Below are positions 1-8,030 of a DNA stretch of 48,247 nucleotides, in pieces. Both the position numbers and the translations under genes were made by a program. Location: assembly GCF_900111575.1 (NCBI RefSeq), contig NZ_FOIF01000011.1, positions 1-48,247 of the forward strand, written 5' to 3'. The first letter of the stretch is position 1, and the number at the start of each line of letters is the position of its first letter. The notes beneath the pieces were generated by a model that saw nothing but the letters and a program-made list of their open reading frames with translations, had not been told where the DNA came from and ran no database searches. Origin of the DNA: Anaerobranca gottschalkii DSM 13577 (GTDB taxonomy: Bacteria > Bacillota > Proteinivoracia > Proteinivoracales > Proteinivoracaceae).

Positions 1-290
1 TCTGCTCTACCTTCAAAGAAATTTTTATATGCTAGGCAGGCATCCTTAATAGCTTGTTTGGTTATATTGTTTGAATAGTCTTTAAGCCAAGCATATTTTT
101 CTTGTTTCTTTAACTCTGTTAATCTTTTTCTAAGTTCTCCATCATTTAAAAACTTACCACCGTTATTATAATTCTCTTGTTCTGTAGCTAAAGCCCAATT
201 ATATGCCCATCTTGCAACCCCTGCACATTCCTTTAGTTTAGTTTTTTGTTTGTTGTTAGGTAGAAGCATTACTTTGTAAGTCTTTATCAT
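1..290 (-). CDS. tnpB: TnpB (OrfB) of an IS607-type element, N-terminal part, cut by the window edge
   Basis: The translation starts MIKTYKVMLLPNN and continues with WAYNWALATEQENY and NNITKQAIKDACLAYKNFF. This is the N-terminal helix-turn-helix-like region typical of TnpB proteins of IS607 and related IS605 elements. About 96 residues are visible and the rest lies beyond position 1, so the RuvC nuclease residues cannot be assessed. TnpB proteins are RNA-guided DNA nucleases that help retain the transposon. The start codon lies inside the 3' end of the tnpA remnant, the usual tnpA/tnpB overlap of IS607. The family call rests on motif recognition. Confidence 0.85.
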   Translation of the reverse strand, partial: MIKTYKVMLLPNNKQKTKLKECAGVARWAYNWALATEQENYNNGGKFLNDGELRKRLTELKKQEKYAWLKDYSNNITKQAIKDACLAYKNFFEGRA

Positions 291-418
291 CTTCTACCAA
301 CTCCTTAATCATTTTCTTTACTTTATTTACCCTTTTACCATTTTTATCCCATTCTCTCAATGTTTTGAGGATTTTTACCTATAAGTTTTGCTAACTCTCC
401 TATAGAATAATATTTCAT
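256..418 (-). pseudogene. tnpA: IS607-type serine recombinase tnpA, internally deleted and frameshifted remnant
   Basis: From the ATG at 418 the frame reads MKYYSIGELAKLIGKNPQ, the MerR-like DNA-binding N-terminus of IS607 TnpA. It then breaks at a TAA at 344-346. Removing one T from the run at 363-366 restores the family sequence TLREWDKNGK, which joins directly to a typical C-terminal tail (VKKMIKELVEDD) ending at 256. The whole catalytic serine-recombinase domain is missing; a full protein has roughly 190-220 residues. The remnant therefore carries a large in-frame deletion plus a one-base insertion. A -10-like TATAAT is present at 439-444 on the same strand. The element cannot supply its own transposase. 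Confidence 0.8.
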
Positions 419-578
419 TTTTATCATCTCTTGAATTTATTATAACACAAACATTATATAAAACAAAAAATTTTGTAAATAGTTCTATAATATTTTGTTA
501 GCTGTTAAATTCCTCCCTTTTATATTTTCATATATTTTTTCTCCATTATGATTTTATTCAAGCTGGAGAAATTTAAAA

Positions 579-2723
579 CTAATTTACTCCTTTTAAACTT
601 AAAGATATCCTCCGTTTTACCGGATCTACTCCTATTACTTTGGCACTAACTACATCCCCCACCTTGACTACTTCTAAGGGATGTTTGACAAACTTTTCCG
701 ATAACTCGGAAATATGGATTAACCCTGCTTCTTTTACCCCAATATCTACAAAGGCTCCAAAGTCTAAAACATTTCTAATTGTTCCTTTAACAATCATCCC
801 TTCTTTTAAGTCCTCTAGTTTTAATACCCCTGAAAGGAATAAAGGCTTAGGTAAATCTTCCCTGGGGTCAAGACCTGGCTTTTCCAATGAGTTTAATATA
901 TCAATCAATGTTGGTACACCAATGCCTAATCTTTCTGCTAGCTCCCTTTGCTCTTCTTCCTTTACCTTTCCCCTTATACCAGGCAAACCTCCCCTTTTAG
1001 CTAAGTCGTCTTTACAGTATCCTAATATCTCTAAAAGTTTTTCTGCCGCTTGGTAACTTTCTGGATGTACAGAAGTAGAATCTAGAGGTTCAATTCCACC
1101 TTTGATCCTCAAAAACCCGGCACATTGCTGATAAGCAGCAGGTCCTAATCTAGGTACTTTTAATAATTCTTCCCTTGACTTAAAGGCTCCCTGTTCTTCC
1201 CTATACTTAACTATTCCTTTAGCAATGGCTGGTTTAATCCCGGCAATGTAACTTAATAAGGAGGGGCTGGCGGTATTTAAATCAGCTCCTACATTATTTA
1301 CACAATCTTCTACTACCCCACCTAAGAGGGCTGCTAATCTCTTTTGATCCACATCATGTTGATACTGCCCTACACCTATAGATTGGGGAGGTATTTTCAC
1401 TAGTTCTGCCAATGGATCTTGCAATCTCCGGGCAATGGAAATGGCACTTCTTTCTGCTACATCTAAGTCAGGAAATTCCTCTTTAGCCAGTGGCGAGGCA
1501 GAATAAACACTTGCCCCTGCTTCATCTACTATAGTGTAGCTTAGACCTGGTCGCTCATTGATAAACTCTGCGACAAATTCGGCACTTTCCCTACTAGCTG
1601 TTCCATTGCCAATGGCAATAACAGTTACATTGTATTTATCTACCAGTTCTAGTATTTTCTTTTTTCCTTCTTCTACTTTGTTATGGGGTGGTGTAGGATA
1701 AATTACAGCTATATCTAAAACTTTACCTGTTGGGTCTACAACAGCTAACTTACAACCGGTTCTATAGGCAGGGTCATAACCTAGTACAGTAACACCTTTA
1801 GTAGGTGGTTGAAGTAATAAGGATTTTAAATTGGCAGTAAAAACTTTACATGCTTTTTCATGGGCTGTTTCTGTTAAACCTCTACGGATATCCCTTTCCA
1901 CTGCTGGAAGTAATAATCGACTAATTCCGTCTTCCAATGCCTCTCTAATAACTTCTCTATTTACTTTAGGTGTTTCTTGGAAATTTCTCTTCCACAATTC
2001 TTCAGTCAATTCTTCTTTATCAAATACTATACTTACTTTTAAAAACTTTTCCTTTTCTCCCCGATCAATAGCCATAATTCTGTGGGGAGGCAGTTTTTTT
2101 ACCCCTTCTGAATATTCATAGTACATTTCATAGGGTGATTGCAAATTTTTATCAACAGCAACAACTTCCATTACAGCCCGTTCAAAGACAAATTTCCTAG
2201 CAAATTCCCGGTTTTCCCCTTTATCTGCCATTCCTTCTGCAATGATATCTTTAGCCCCTTGTAATGCCTTTTGAATATCTTCAACTTTATCGTTGACAAA
2301 GGGTTGTGCCAGATCCTGCCAAGGAATATCCTTTGTTAAAATTTCTTCAGCTAAAGGTTCCAACCCTAGATCCTTTGCTATACTTGCCCGGGTATTTCTT
2401 TTTGGCCTAAAGGGTCTATAAATATCTTCTAATTGTTGTAGCTTTACAGCATTTTTAATTCCTTCGGCAATTTCTTCAGTCATTTTCCCTTGTTCTTCGA
2501 TTAACCGATAGACTTCTTCTTTTCTAGTCTTTAAGTTTTGTTGATACTGATAAGTTTCATCTACCAGGCGGATTTCTTCCTCTGTAAGCCCCCCTGTCAT
2601 CTCTTTACGATAACGGGCTATAAAAGGGACAGTATTTCCTTCTTGTAATAATTCGATGGTATTTTTAACTTTCTTTTCATCGATTTTCGTTTGAAGTGCT
2701 ACTATCTTTAATATTTCCACCAT
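579..2723 (-). CDS. tex: Tex family RNA-binding protein (YdcI-like)
   Basis: This 714-residue protein matches Tex along its whole length. It has the N-terminal Tex helical region (NTVPFIARYRKEMTGGLTEEE), a YqgF/RNase H-like domain (VLGYDPAYRTGCKLAVVD), helix-hairpin-helix segments (IAGIKPAIAKGIVKYREE) and a C-terminal S1 RNA-binding domain (EGMIVKGTIRNVLDFGAFVD). Tex is a cytoplasmic nucleic-acid-binding protein associated with transcription elongation; its exact role is not settled. The ATG follows a GAAAGGAAT-like ribosome site. It starts 16 bp after the stop of the upstream DUF362 gene, so the two are probably co-transcribed. No clear terminator was seen between 419 and 578. Confidence 0.95.
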   Translation of the reverse strand: MVEILKIVALQTKIDEKKVKNTIELLQEGNTVPFIARYRKEMTGGLTEEEIRLVDETYQYQQNLKTRKEEVYRLIEEQGKMTEEIAEGIKNAVKLQQLEDIYRPFRPKRNTRASIAKDLGLEPLAEEILTKDIPWQDLAQPFVNDKVEDIQKALQGAKDIIAEGMADKGENREFARKFVFERAVMEVVAVDKNLQSPYEMYYEYSEGVKKLPPHRIMAIDRGEKEKFLKVSIVFDKEELTEELWKRNFQETPKVNREVIREALEDGISRLLLPAVERDIRRGLTETAHEKACKVFTANLKSLLLQPPTKGVTVLGYDPAYRTGCKLAVVDPTGKVLDIAVIYPTPPHNKVEEGKKKILELVDKYNVTVIAIGNGTASRESAEFVAEFINERPGLSYTIVDEAGASVYSASPLAKEEFPDLDVAERSAISIARRLQDPLAELVKIPPQSIGVGQYQHDVDQKRLAALLGGVVEDCVNNVGADLNTASPSLLSYIAGIKPAIAKGIVKYREEQGAFKSREELLKVPRLGPAAYQQCAGFLRIKGGIEPLDSTSVHPESYQAAEKLLEILGYCKDDLAKRGGLPGIRGKVKEEEQRELAERLGIGVPTLIDILNSLEKPGLDPREDLPKPLFLSGVLKLEDLKEGMIVKGTIRNVLDFGAFVDIGVKEAGLIHISELSEKFVKHPLEVVKVGDVVSAKVIGVDPVKRRISLSLKGVN

Positions 2724-2739
2724 ATCATTCCTTTCAATA

Positions 2740-3894
2740 TTATAATCTCCTATTTAATAACTTAGCTATAACTTTTCCTAATTTATTGGCATGTTTAAGT
2801 TCTATAGTCTTTTTAGGGCATAGTTCATGACAACAGTAACAGCTGATACACTTAGCATAATCAATAACCGCTTTATTATCCCTCAAGACCATGGCGTCTA
2901 CTGGACAACTATTTACACAAAACTTACAACCTATACATTCTTTCTGTATTTCTGGAACAACTTTCATCAAGTTAACCACAAGGCTGGTCATAAACCCAGG
3001 AAGTCTAGATACAAATTTGGTATTAGGTAATTTAAATGGGGTTATCCCTAATTCATGGATTTTAGAGCCTAAAACTTGGATATTTTTAATATCCCCTTCC
3101 CCTAAACCCAGATGATGCCCCCAATAAGTAGTTAAGACATCTTCAAATTTACAGGGAAGGATTTCCCCTAGTACCCTATCGGCACTTATAGCATCTGGCG
3201 ATATCACTAAAATCCCACATTTTTTAGTATTCCCAGCTGATGGTCCGTTCCCTTCCATAGCTTCGATACCGTCAATAACAGTAAGGTGGGGTTTTACTTC
3301 CCGGTAAAGCTCTAAAAGGCCTAAACAAAATTGTTCCACTGTCTGAGCCTCTTTATGGTAATTAGCCTTTGCTCTGCCCGGAACGACCCCAAACATATTT
3401 TTTACTCCCCCAGTCAAAAGGGTAAGGCCGTGGGTTTTAAATTTAGCCATAGATATAACAACATCAGCTTCAAAAAGGGGTTTTGCAATATATAGTTCTT
3501 TAAAGACTTTGCCCCCTTTACGGATTTCAATACCTGTGGTATCAAAGTTAAGAAGCTTTGCTCCCTTTTTTTCTACTATCTCTGCAATTTTGCTTACCTT
3601 TAGGGCCCTTCCAGTGGGATTTCCCTCTTCCATGTTCCCCCCTGCACTGTCACCTACCCACACTTGGCATCCTACTTCATGTAAAAGGTCGATCATACAT
3701 CCTACTACTTGGGGATGGGTCGTAACGTTTTGTTCTGGGGGTTTGGCACTTAATGCATTAACTTTAAGTAAAACCTTCTGCCCCGGTTTAACAAAGAATT
3801 GGATTCCACCTAATAAATTAAACCCTTCTTCTAACCCTCTTTTTACTTCCCCTTCATTATATGTATAAGCTCTGGTAATAGCTACTTTAGACAC
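2740..3894 (-). CDS. DUF362 protein with C-terminal 2[4Fe-4S] ferredoxin domain
   Basis: This 384-residue protein has an N-terminal DUF362 domain (VLLKVNALSAKPPE, VWVGDSAGG, KTHGLTLLTGGVKNMFG, VIDGIEAMEGNGPSAG). A C-terminal domain follows with two cluster motifs, CIGCKFCVNSCP and CISCYCCHELCP, each giving CxxCxxCxxxCP. Such proteins are presumed electron-transfer or iron-sulfur proteins of anaerobes, with no assigned reaction. Translation begins at GTG after a strong GGAGGTGG site. A second, differently arranged DUF362/ferredoxin protein lies at 43372-44394. The domain call is firm; the function is unknown. Confidence 0.9.
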   Translation of the reverse strand: MSKVAITRAYTYNEGEVKRGLEEGFNLLGGIQFFVKPGQKVLLKVNALSAKPPEQNVTTHPQVVGCMIDLLHEVGCQVWVGDSAGGNMEEGNPTGRALKVSKIAEIVEKKGAKLLNFDTTGIEIRKGGKVFKELYIAKPLFEADVVISMAKFKTHGLTLLTGGVKNMFGVVPGRAKANYHKEAQTVEQFCLGLLELYREVKPHLTVIDGIEAMEGNGPSAGNTKKCGILVISPDAISADRVLGEILPCKFEDVLTTYWGHHLGLGEGDIKNIQVLGSKIHELGITPFKLPNTKFVSRLPGFMTSLVVNLMKVVPEIQKECIGCKFCVNSCPVDAMVLRDNKAVIDYAKCISCYCCHELCPKKTIELKHANKLGKVIAKLLNRRL

Positions 3895-3928
3895 TTAACC
3901 ACCTCCGATTAACCGGTCATTCCATAAT

Positions 3929-3937
3929 ATTATACCA
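3929..3937 (-). promoter_or_regulatory. Extended -10 promoter for DUF362-tex
   Basis: On the minus strand this reads TGGTATAAT, an extended -10 element, about 35 bp upstream of the GTG start at 3894. No good -35 box was found, which is normal for extended -10 promoters. It lies downstream of the fabG-like gene's terminator, so it can drive DUF362 and tex independently. Confidence 0.5.
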
Positions 3938-3982
3938 TTTATTGTTAGGAGATACTAGTTAGATAAAACATTTATGAAGTGT

Positions 3983-4011
3983 AAAAAAAAAAGACTGCCA
4001 ATGGGCAGCCT
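3983..4011 (-). terminator. Rho-independent terminator of the sigma-54 operon
   Basis: On the minus strand an 8-bp stem (AGGCTGCC with GGCAGTCT, one G-T pair) encloses a CATT loop and is followed by an unbroken T run. It lies 16 bp after the stop of the SDR gene at 4028 and closes the CoA-transferase/GntP/SDR operon. Confidence 0.85.
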
Positions 4012-4027
4012 TTTTAAATTCAATATT

Positions 4028-4768
4028 CTATAATACTACTCCACCATCTACACTTAGCACTGTACCGGTTACAAACCTGGCTTCATCGGAAGCTAAGTAT
4101 AGATAAGCGTTGGCAATGTCTTCTGGATAACCTAAAGTTTTAAGAGGTGATTTTTCTTTCATCATATCTAATACCTTTTCAGGCATTTTAGCAGTCATTG
4201 GTGTTACGATAAATCCTGGAGCTACAGCATTTACACGGATACCTTTTTTACCAAGCTCTTTAGCCCAAGTTTTAGTCATACCAATAACTCCCCATTTAGT
4301 AGCAGCATAGTTGGTTTGACCAAAGTTACCGTAAAGACCAACTACTGAAGTTGCGTTTAAGATAACTCCACTTCCTTTTTCAGCCATAACTTTAGCAGCA
4401 GCTTGACCGCAGTGGAATACACCAGTTAAGTTAACATTGATAACCCGGTCCCACTCTTCTTGAGTCATTTTTAGAAGAGTATTATCTGCAGTAATACCAG
4501 CATTGTTTACAAGGATATCTAATCCACCAAAATGTTCTAAAGTATCAGCTACCATTTTATCTACTTGCTCTCTGTCAGTTACATTGACAATCATTCCGAT
4601 AGCTTGACCGCCCTCAGCTTTAATCTCTTCTACAACTTTATTTACATCAGCTTCATTTAAGTCAGCTACAACTACTTTAGCACCTTCTTGGGCAAATCTC
4701 TTAGCTGTGAATTCACCAATACCTCTACCGGCACCGGTAATAATAGCCACTTTGTCCTTTAACCTCAT
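4028..4768 (-). CDS. Short-chain dehydrogenase/reductase, FabG/PhaB-like (probable 3-hydroxyacyl-CoA dehydrogenase)
   Basis: This 246-residue classical SDR has the cofactor motif TGAGRGIG, then VNNAGIT, the catalytic Ser in NATSVVG and the YxxxK pair in YAATK. Family members interconvert 3-oxoacyl and 3-hydroxyacyl thioesters. It is the last gene of an operon with a GntP permease and a 3-oxoacid-type CoA-transferase under a sigma-54 promoter. That context favours (R)-3-hydroxybutyryl-CoA/acetoacetyl-CoA interconversion over fatty-acid synthesis, which is inference. FabG of lipid synthesis remains possible, but no fab genes are nearby. The start has AGGAGGG 7 bp upstream. Confidence 0.85.
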   Translation of the reverse strand: MRLKDKVAIITGAGRGIGEFTAKRFAQEGAKVVVADLNEADVNKVVEEIKAEGGQAIGMIVNVTDREQVDKMVADTLEHFGGLDILVNNAGITADNTLLKMTQEEWDRVINVNLTGVFHCGQAAAKVMAEKGSGVILNATSVVGLYGNFGQTNYAATKWGVIGMTKTWAKELGKKGIRVNAVAPGFIVTPMTAKMPEKVLDMMKEKSPLKTLGYPEDIANAYLYLASDEARFVTGTVLSVDGGVVL

Positions 4769-4819
4769 TACAAATCCCTCCTATATTTTTAAATCAAATT
4801 TCTGTCTATATATAATTTA

Positions 4820-6115
4820 CTACACAAGTCCTAAACTTGCAAATATTATAGCAACAACTACAGAAGCAATTGGAATCAGTGAACCTACTACGAAAATATC
4901 GATATATGAATCTTTATGGGTTAGTCCTGTTATAGCTAACAATGTTAATACAGCACCATTGTGAGGTAATGTGTCTAAACCACCTGATGAAATAGATGCT
5001 ACTCTGTGGAAAGCTTCTAAACTCATTCCAGCAGCATTAGCTAACTCTACATATTTTTCTCCTAGTGCTTCTAAAGCTATACCCATACCACCAGATGCTG
5101 AACCTGTAGCACCAGCTAAAAGGTTAACTGCTAAGGCTTGAGAAATAAGTGGATTACCTTTAATACCCAATACCATATCAGTTAATGTTTGGAAACCTGG
5201 AACTGCTCTAACAACACTACCAAAACCTACTGCAGCACTGGTGTTGATAATAGCGATAACAGATCCAGAAGCACCAGCATTGATAGTTTTGATTAGTCTT
5301 TCCATAAAAGAAGTTTTAAAGTAATTGAAGTTTAATATGATAGTTAAAATGATACCTGTAAAAAGTGCAACAATTATATGCCATTCTAAAAGATTTAACG
5401 TAACGATTACAGAAACTAAAGGCAAGCATGAAAGGATTGGATTAGGTAGATTACCATTACCGTTTTCTTGATAGTTACTTGGCTCAGTAAACACTTCACC
5501 AGCAGCTGTCAATTTTCTTTCTTTCCAAGTCAAGTATAAGTAACCACCTACAGCCATTACTAACGCTGCGGCAATACCCATGATAGGTGCAGCTGCTGCA
5601 GTTGTACCATAATATTTAGTTGGAATTAAGTTTTGAATTTGAGGAGTTCCTGGAACAGCAGTCATAGTAAATGTAAAGGAACCTAAGGCAATAGCACCTG
5701 GAATAAGTTTTCTAGAAATATTAGCTTCTCTAAAAACTGCCACTGCTAATGGATACATTGCGAAAACAACTACGAATAAGCTAACTCCACCATAAGTTAA
5801 TACAGCGCAACCAACTACAACCGCTAAAATAGCTCTTTTCTTTCCAATAAGTTTAGTTATACCTGCTGCAACTGACTTAGCAGCTCCGGTATCTTCCATT
5901 AGTTTACCGAAAATTGCTCCAAGCATAAACACAGGGAACCAACTTTTTGTAAATCCAACAAACCCTGTCATATAAGTATCAGTATAAGCGGGGAGTAACT
6001 CTAATCCTCCAGATAAAGCAACTAATAATGCACAGATAGGTGCAATCCAGATAATTGACATTCCCCTATAGGCAAGAACCATTAAAAGAACTAATCCTAT
6101 AATAATACCTAACAT
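4820..6115 (-). CDS. GntP family permease
   Basis: This 431-residue, very hydrophobic protein has about 12 membrane segments. Family-type stretches include FTKSWFPVFMLGAIFGKLMEDTG near the N-terminus, and GATGSASGGMGIALEALGEKY and ASISSGGLDTLPHNGAVLTLLAITGLTHK near the C-terminus. GntP transporters are proton-coupled carriers of gluconate and other small organic acids. It sits between the CoA-transferase and the SDR, so a short-chain hydroxy- or keto-acid such as 3-hydroxybutyrate or acetoacetate is the likely substrate. That is an inference from neighbours only. A GGGAGG site precedes the ATG. Confidence 0.85.
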   Translation of the reverse strand: MLGIIIGLVLLMVLAYRGMSIIWIAPICALLVALSGGLELLPAYTDTYMTGFVGFTKSWFPVFMLGAIFGKLMEDTGAAKSVAAGITKLIGKKRAILAVVVGCAVLTYGGVSLFVVVFAMYPLAVAVFREANISRKLIPGAIALGSFTFTMTAVPGTPQIQNLIPTKYYGTTAAAAPIMGIAAALVMAVGGYLYLTWKERKLTAAGEVFTEPSNYQENGNGNLPNPILSCLPLVSVIVTLNLLEWHIIVALFTGIILTIILNFNYFKTSFMERLIKTINAGASGSVIAIINTSAAVGFGSVVRAVPGFQTLTDMVLGIKGNPLISQALAVNLLAGATGSASGGMGIALEALGEKYVELANAAGMSLEAFHRVASISSGGLDTLPHNGAVLTLLAITGLTHKDSYIDIFVVGSLIPIASVVVAIIFASLGLV

Positions 6116-6145
6116 GTTTTATCCTCCCTTTTTTTTCTTTTTTAA

Positions 6146-7705
6146 TTAAAATGATAAACCCATTTTTTCTTCTCTGAAAATTCTTTCATCCATTACCTTT
6201 AGATCTTCGGCGATGATTGGCTTAAACTCCATTTGATCTAAAATATCTTTTTGCAAATCAACACCAGGAGCAATTTCAATAAGAACTAAACCTTCTTTAC
6301 TTAACTTAAATACTGCCCTTTCAGTGATATAAAGAACTGGTTGACCTACATCATTAGCATATTCACCACTGAAGGTAATTTGCTCTACATGTTTAATGAA
6401 CTTTTTATTTTTGCCTTCGTTAACAATTACTAATTTACCGTCTTCTACTTTAAGTTGGAGATCCCCAGCAGTAAAGGTTCCACAGAAAATAAGTTTTTTA
6501 GCATTTTGAGTAATATTGATAAATCCACCGCAACCAGCAACTTTAGGACCAAATTTACTTACATTGACGTTTCCTGTTTGGTCACATTGAGCTAAACCTA
6601 AGAATGCAACATCTAATCCACCGCCATCATAGAAGTCAAATTGATAAGGTTGGTCTAAAATTGCATCAGGGTTAATAGCTGCTCCGAAACTTAAACCACC
6701 TGCTGGTACTCCTCCTACTGGACCAGACTCAATTGTTAACTTCATTTCACCTCCAATTCCTTCTTCATTTGCTACCATTGCTACACCTTCAGGCATACCT
6801 ATACCTAAGTTAGTTACAGCATTAGGTATTAACTCCATAGCTGCCCTTCTAGCAATGATTTTTCTTTCATTTAATTCTAGTGGTTTTAATGATTGAACTG
6901 GCACTTTTATTTCACCACAATATGCTGGATTATATTGTTCAGCAAAGGTTTGCATATGATTTTGTGGTTCAGCTACTACGATTGCATCAACTAAAATACC
7001 TGGGATTTTAACTAATCTAGGATCTAAAGTACCATTAGCTACAACTTTCTCTACTTGTAAAATTACAATACCACCAGAGTTTTTAGCAGCTTGAGCAAGG
7101 GATAATGCTTCTAATGTTACTGCTTCTTTTTCCATAGTTGCATTACCGTTTTCATCGGCATATGTCGCTCTAATTAAGGCTACATCGATAGGGAACGCTT
7201 TATAGAATAGATATTCTTTACCATGGATATTGATAATTTCTACAACGTCTTCTTTAGTTACACTGTTAATTTTACCACCATCTACTCTAGGATCAACAAA
7301 GGTTTTTAATCCTACATGGGTAATAGTACCAGGTTTTCCAGCAGCTATATCCCTAAATAAGTGGGCAATAACACCTTGAGGTAAGTTATAAGCTTCAATT
7401 TTATTTTCATTAGCCAACTTACCTAATTTAGGTGCAAGACCCCAGTGGCCACCAATAACTCTTTTTACAAGGCCTTCATGTCCTAGATGGTTTAAACCTC
7501 TGGTTTTTCCATCTCCTTGACCTGCTGCGTAAACTAATGTGATATTTTGTGGTTTACCTTCTTCTAAAAATCTCTTTTCAATGGCTGAAGTTAACTCTTC
7601 AGGATGACAATTTCCGACAAATCCTCCACTTGCAACAGTGGCACCATCTTTAATTAAAGCCACTGCTTCCATAGCTGACATAACTTTTGACTTTTTTACA
7701 GCCAT
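6146..7705 (-). CDS. Acyl-CoA:acetate/3-ketoacid CoA-transferase (single-chain, YdiF/SCOT type)
   Basis: At 519 residues this is a fused alpha+beta family I CoA-transferase. The alpha part starts near residue 5 ([22 protein letters not shown]). The beta part contains the catalytic glutamate motif [17 protein letters not shown] and the downstream [16 protein letters not shown] and [13 protein letters not shown] segments. The enzyme moves CoA between short acids such as acetate, acetoacetate and 3-hydroxybutyrate through a glutamyl-CoA intermediate. It is the first gene of its operon: AGGAGG precedes the ATG, and a sigma-54 promoter lies about 60 bp upstream. It would activate the acid imported by the adjacent GntP permease. 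Confidence 0.92.
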   Translation of the reverse strand: MAVKKSKVMSAMEAVALIKDGATVASGGFVGNCHPEELTSAIEKRFLEEGKPQNITLVYAAGQGDGKTRGLNHLGHEGLVKRVIGGHWGLAPKLGKLANENKIEAYNLPQGVIAHLFRDIAAGKPGTITHVGLKTFVDPRVDGGKINSVTKEDVVEIINIHGKEYLFYKAFPIDVALIRATYADENGNATMEKEAVTLEALSLAQAAKNSGGIVILQVEKVVANGTLDPRLVKIPGILVDAIVVAEPQNHMQTFAEQYNPAYCGEIKVPVQSLKPLELNERKIIARRAAMELIPNAVTNLGIGMPEGVAMVANEEGIGGEMKLTIESGPVGGVPAGGLSFGAAINPDAILDQPYQFDFYDGGGLDVAFLGLAQCDQTGNVNVSKFGPKVAGCGGFINITQNAKKLIFCGTFTAGDLQLKVEDGKLVIVNEGKNKKFIKHVEQITFSGEYANDVGQPVLYITERAVFKLSKEGLVLIEIAPGVDLQKDILDQMEFKPIIAEDLKVMDERIFREEKMGLSF

Positions 7706-7762
7706 AAATTTTACCTCCTATTTTCTTAATAACTTTATGCATATTTATGCTCTTTTTATTTC

Positions 7763-7778
7763 AGCAAAAATCATGCCA
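7763..7778 (-). promoter_or_regulatory. Sigma-54 (-24/-12) promoter of the CoA-transferase operon
   Basis: On the minus strand the sequence is TGGCATGATTTTTGCT. The GG and GC dinucleotides are separated by exactly 10 bp, matching the TGGCAC-N5-TTGC consensus. The predicted start near 7752 leaves a leader of about 47 nt before the ATG at 7705. The neighbouring gene at 8031-10091 encodes a sigma-54 activator. Confidence 0.85.
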
Positions 7779-7874
7779 ATGTTAAATAACGGGAAAAATC
7801 ATCTATTTTTTAGAAAAATTTTTATAGTTAACCTTTTTGTGTCTTTAATTGCAGACACCAATATGCAAAAAGCA

Positions 7875-7947
7875 AAAACCTGTCCGGCAATAAATACACC
7901 AACTTTGAATCTTAAAGTTTTGGTGTGTTATATTCCAGACAGGTTTT
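7875..7947 (-). promoter_or_regulatory. Large nested inverted repeat: terminator and/or enhancer site for the sigma-54 activator
   Basis: The outer arms at 7875-7887 and 7935-7947 are inverted repeats matching at 12 of 13 bases (core CCTGTC/GACAGG). An inner pair, near 7895-7906 and 7914-7927, repeats TACACCAACTTT with a 2-base bulge. On the minus strand the hairpin is followed by TTTTTGCTTTTT, so it could terminate the regulator gene ending at 8031. It also lies 100-170 bp upstream of the sigma-54 promoter, the normal place for activator binding. The rest of the 325-bp gap 7706-8030 is AT-rich and shows nothing else except the sigma-54 promoter. Confidence 0.6.
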
Positions 7948-8030
7948 ATAGGAAACTTACTTATGTCCGTAATTCCAAACAATTTTTATTTAATTATTAA
8001 AAATTTTTGTTCAATTTTTAGACACTTTTA

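Noticed and set aside
481-578. A stem between TTTTCTCCA and TGGAGAAA as a terminator for tex
   Set aside because: The loop is long, and no T run follows on the minus strand; it is not convincing.
7638-8000. A 120-codon plus-strand frame over the CoA-transferase start and the sigma-54 control region
   Set aside because: It overlaps the promoter and hairpin, has no ribosome site, and its sequence is not protein-like.
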